Source of the DNA: Okeania sp. SIO3I5
GTDB taxonomy: Bacteria > Cyanobacteriota > Cyanobacteriia > Cyanobacteriales > Microcoleaceae
Reading direction: 5' to 3'
Assembly (NCBI RefSeq): GCF_010672085.1
Contig: NZ_JAAHHT010000030.1
Span: 29,767-72,518 of the forward strand
Length of the DNA stretch: 42,752 nt
A model generated the notes under the pieces. It saw only the letters and a program-made list of their open reading frames with translations. It was not told the DNA's origin and did no database searches. The position numbers were made by a program, and so were the translations under genes. Each line of letters starts with the position of its first letter. Position 1 is the stretch's first letter. Shown here one piece after another: positions 42,659 through 42,752 of this stretch.

Positions 42659-42752
42659 TAATCTCCACTCGTCAGCGCATTGCTCGCGTTGATGTTGACG
42701 ACCCGCTCCGGTACATGCTATAATTGTTGATTGACAAGTACGATAAGGATAA
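42655..42752 (+). CDS. Start of a further gene (VWA-type partner expected), partial or broken
   Basis: An ATG at 42655 overlaps the stop of the MoxR gene and opens a frame of 22 codons (MIISTRQRIARVDVDDPLRY) before a TAA at 42721. After this stop the same frame continues LLIDKYDKD to the window edge. The overlap and the continuing frame suggest a coupled gene with a nonsense change, but the window ends too soon to tell. A VWA or metallopeptidase-like partner is expected from MoxR operons and cannot be confirmed here. Confidence 0.35.

Overview
The window looks like a filamentous, marine-type cyanobacterium (Oscillatoriales-like). The DNA is AT-rich, HIP1 octamers (GCGATCGC) recur, there are many REC/histidine-kinase proteins and Uma2-family proteins, and the long spacers are packed with heptamer repeats and small inverted-repeat elements. 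No rRNA, tRNA, CRISPR array or transposase gene was seen. The genus is inferred from these traits, not proven.

Layout. (1) 1-15,010 is a signalling region. On the minus strand it has a multi-HAMP sensor protein that runs off the left edge, a ParA ATPase, a REC-GGDEF diguanylate cyclase, CheW, a CheA with two CheW-like domains, a REC-histidine kinase, a single-domain response regulator and a PAS-like histidine kinase. A CheY-CheC pair is divergent on the plus strand. (2) 15.6-17.4 kb holds a GT39/ArnT-like membrane glycosyltransferase. (3) 18.2-24.3 kb (minus) is a molybdenum block: a fused ModB-ModC molybdate transporter and two amino-acid-kinase-fold proteins that resemble the alpha and beta subunits of the Azotobacter molybdenum storage protein, with a methyltransferase upstream. 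(4) 24.5-25.5 kb has an unrecognised 110-aa protein and a DUF486 membrane protein. (5) 26.9-35.7 kb (plus) has three paralogous Tat-exported multicopper oxidases, a secreted DNRLRE-like protein, and a secreted tectonin-like repeat protein that overlaps the third oxidase by ATGA. (6) 36.4-40.1 kb is an accessory segment: an antitoxin-like small protein, two tandem Uma2-family proteins with coiled-coil tails, and a frameshifted protein with a GDKxxGDKI-type C-terminal module. (7) 40.2-42.7 kb is visibly GC-richer and carries an unrecognised basic protein, a MoxR-type AAA+ ATPase and the start of a further gene.

How it works together. Region 1 can convert an environmental signal into CheA phosphorylation (CheY as output, CheC as phosphatase) and c-di-GMP. 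Region 3 would import molybdate and store it, which would fit nitrogenase or nitrate reductase demand, but neither enzyme is in view. Region 5 is a periplasmic or extracellular copper-oxidase set sharing a conserved upstream sequence.

The spacers are the most unusual part. At least seven families of short terminal-inverted-repeat elements occur, several with heptamer arrays in the loop. Some reach into genes: one supplies the last 18 codons and the stop of the second multicopper oxidase, one adds exactly 42 codons to a decayed Uma2 gene, and heptamers supply the stop of a histidine kinase.
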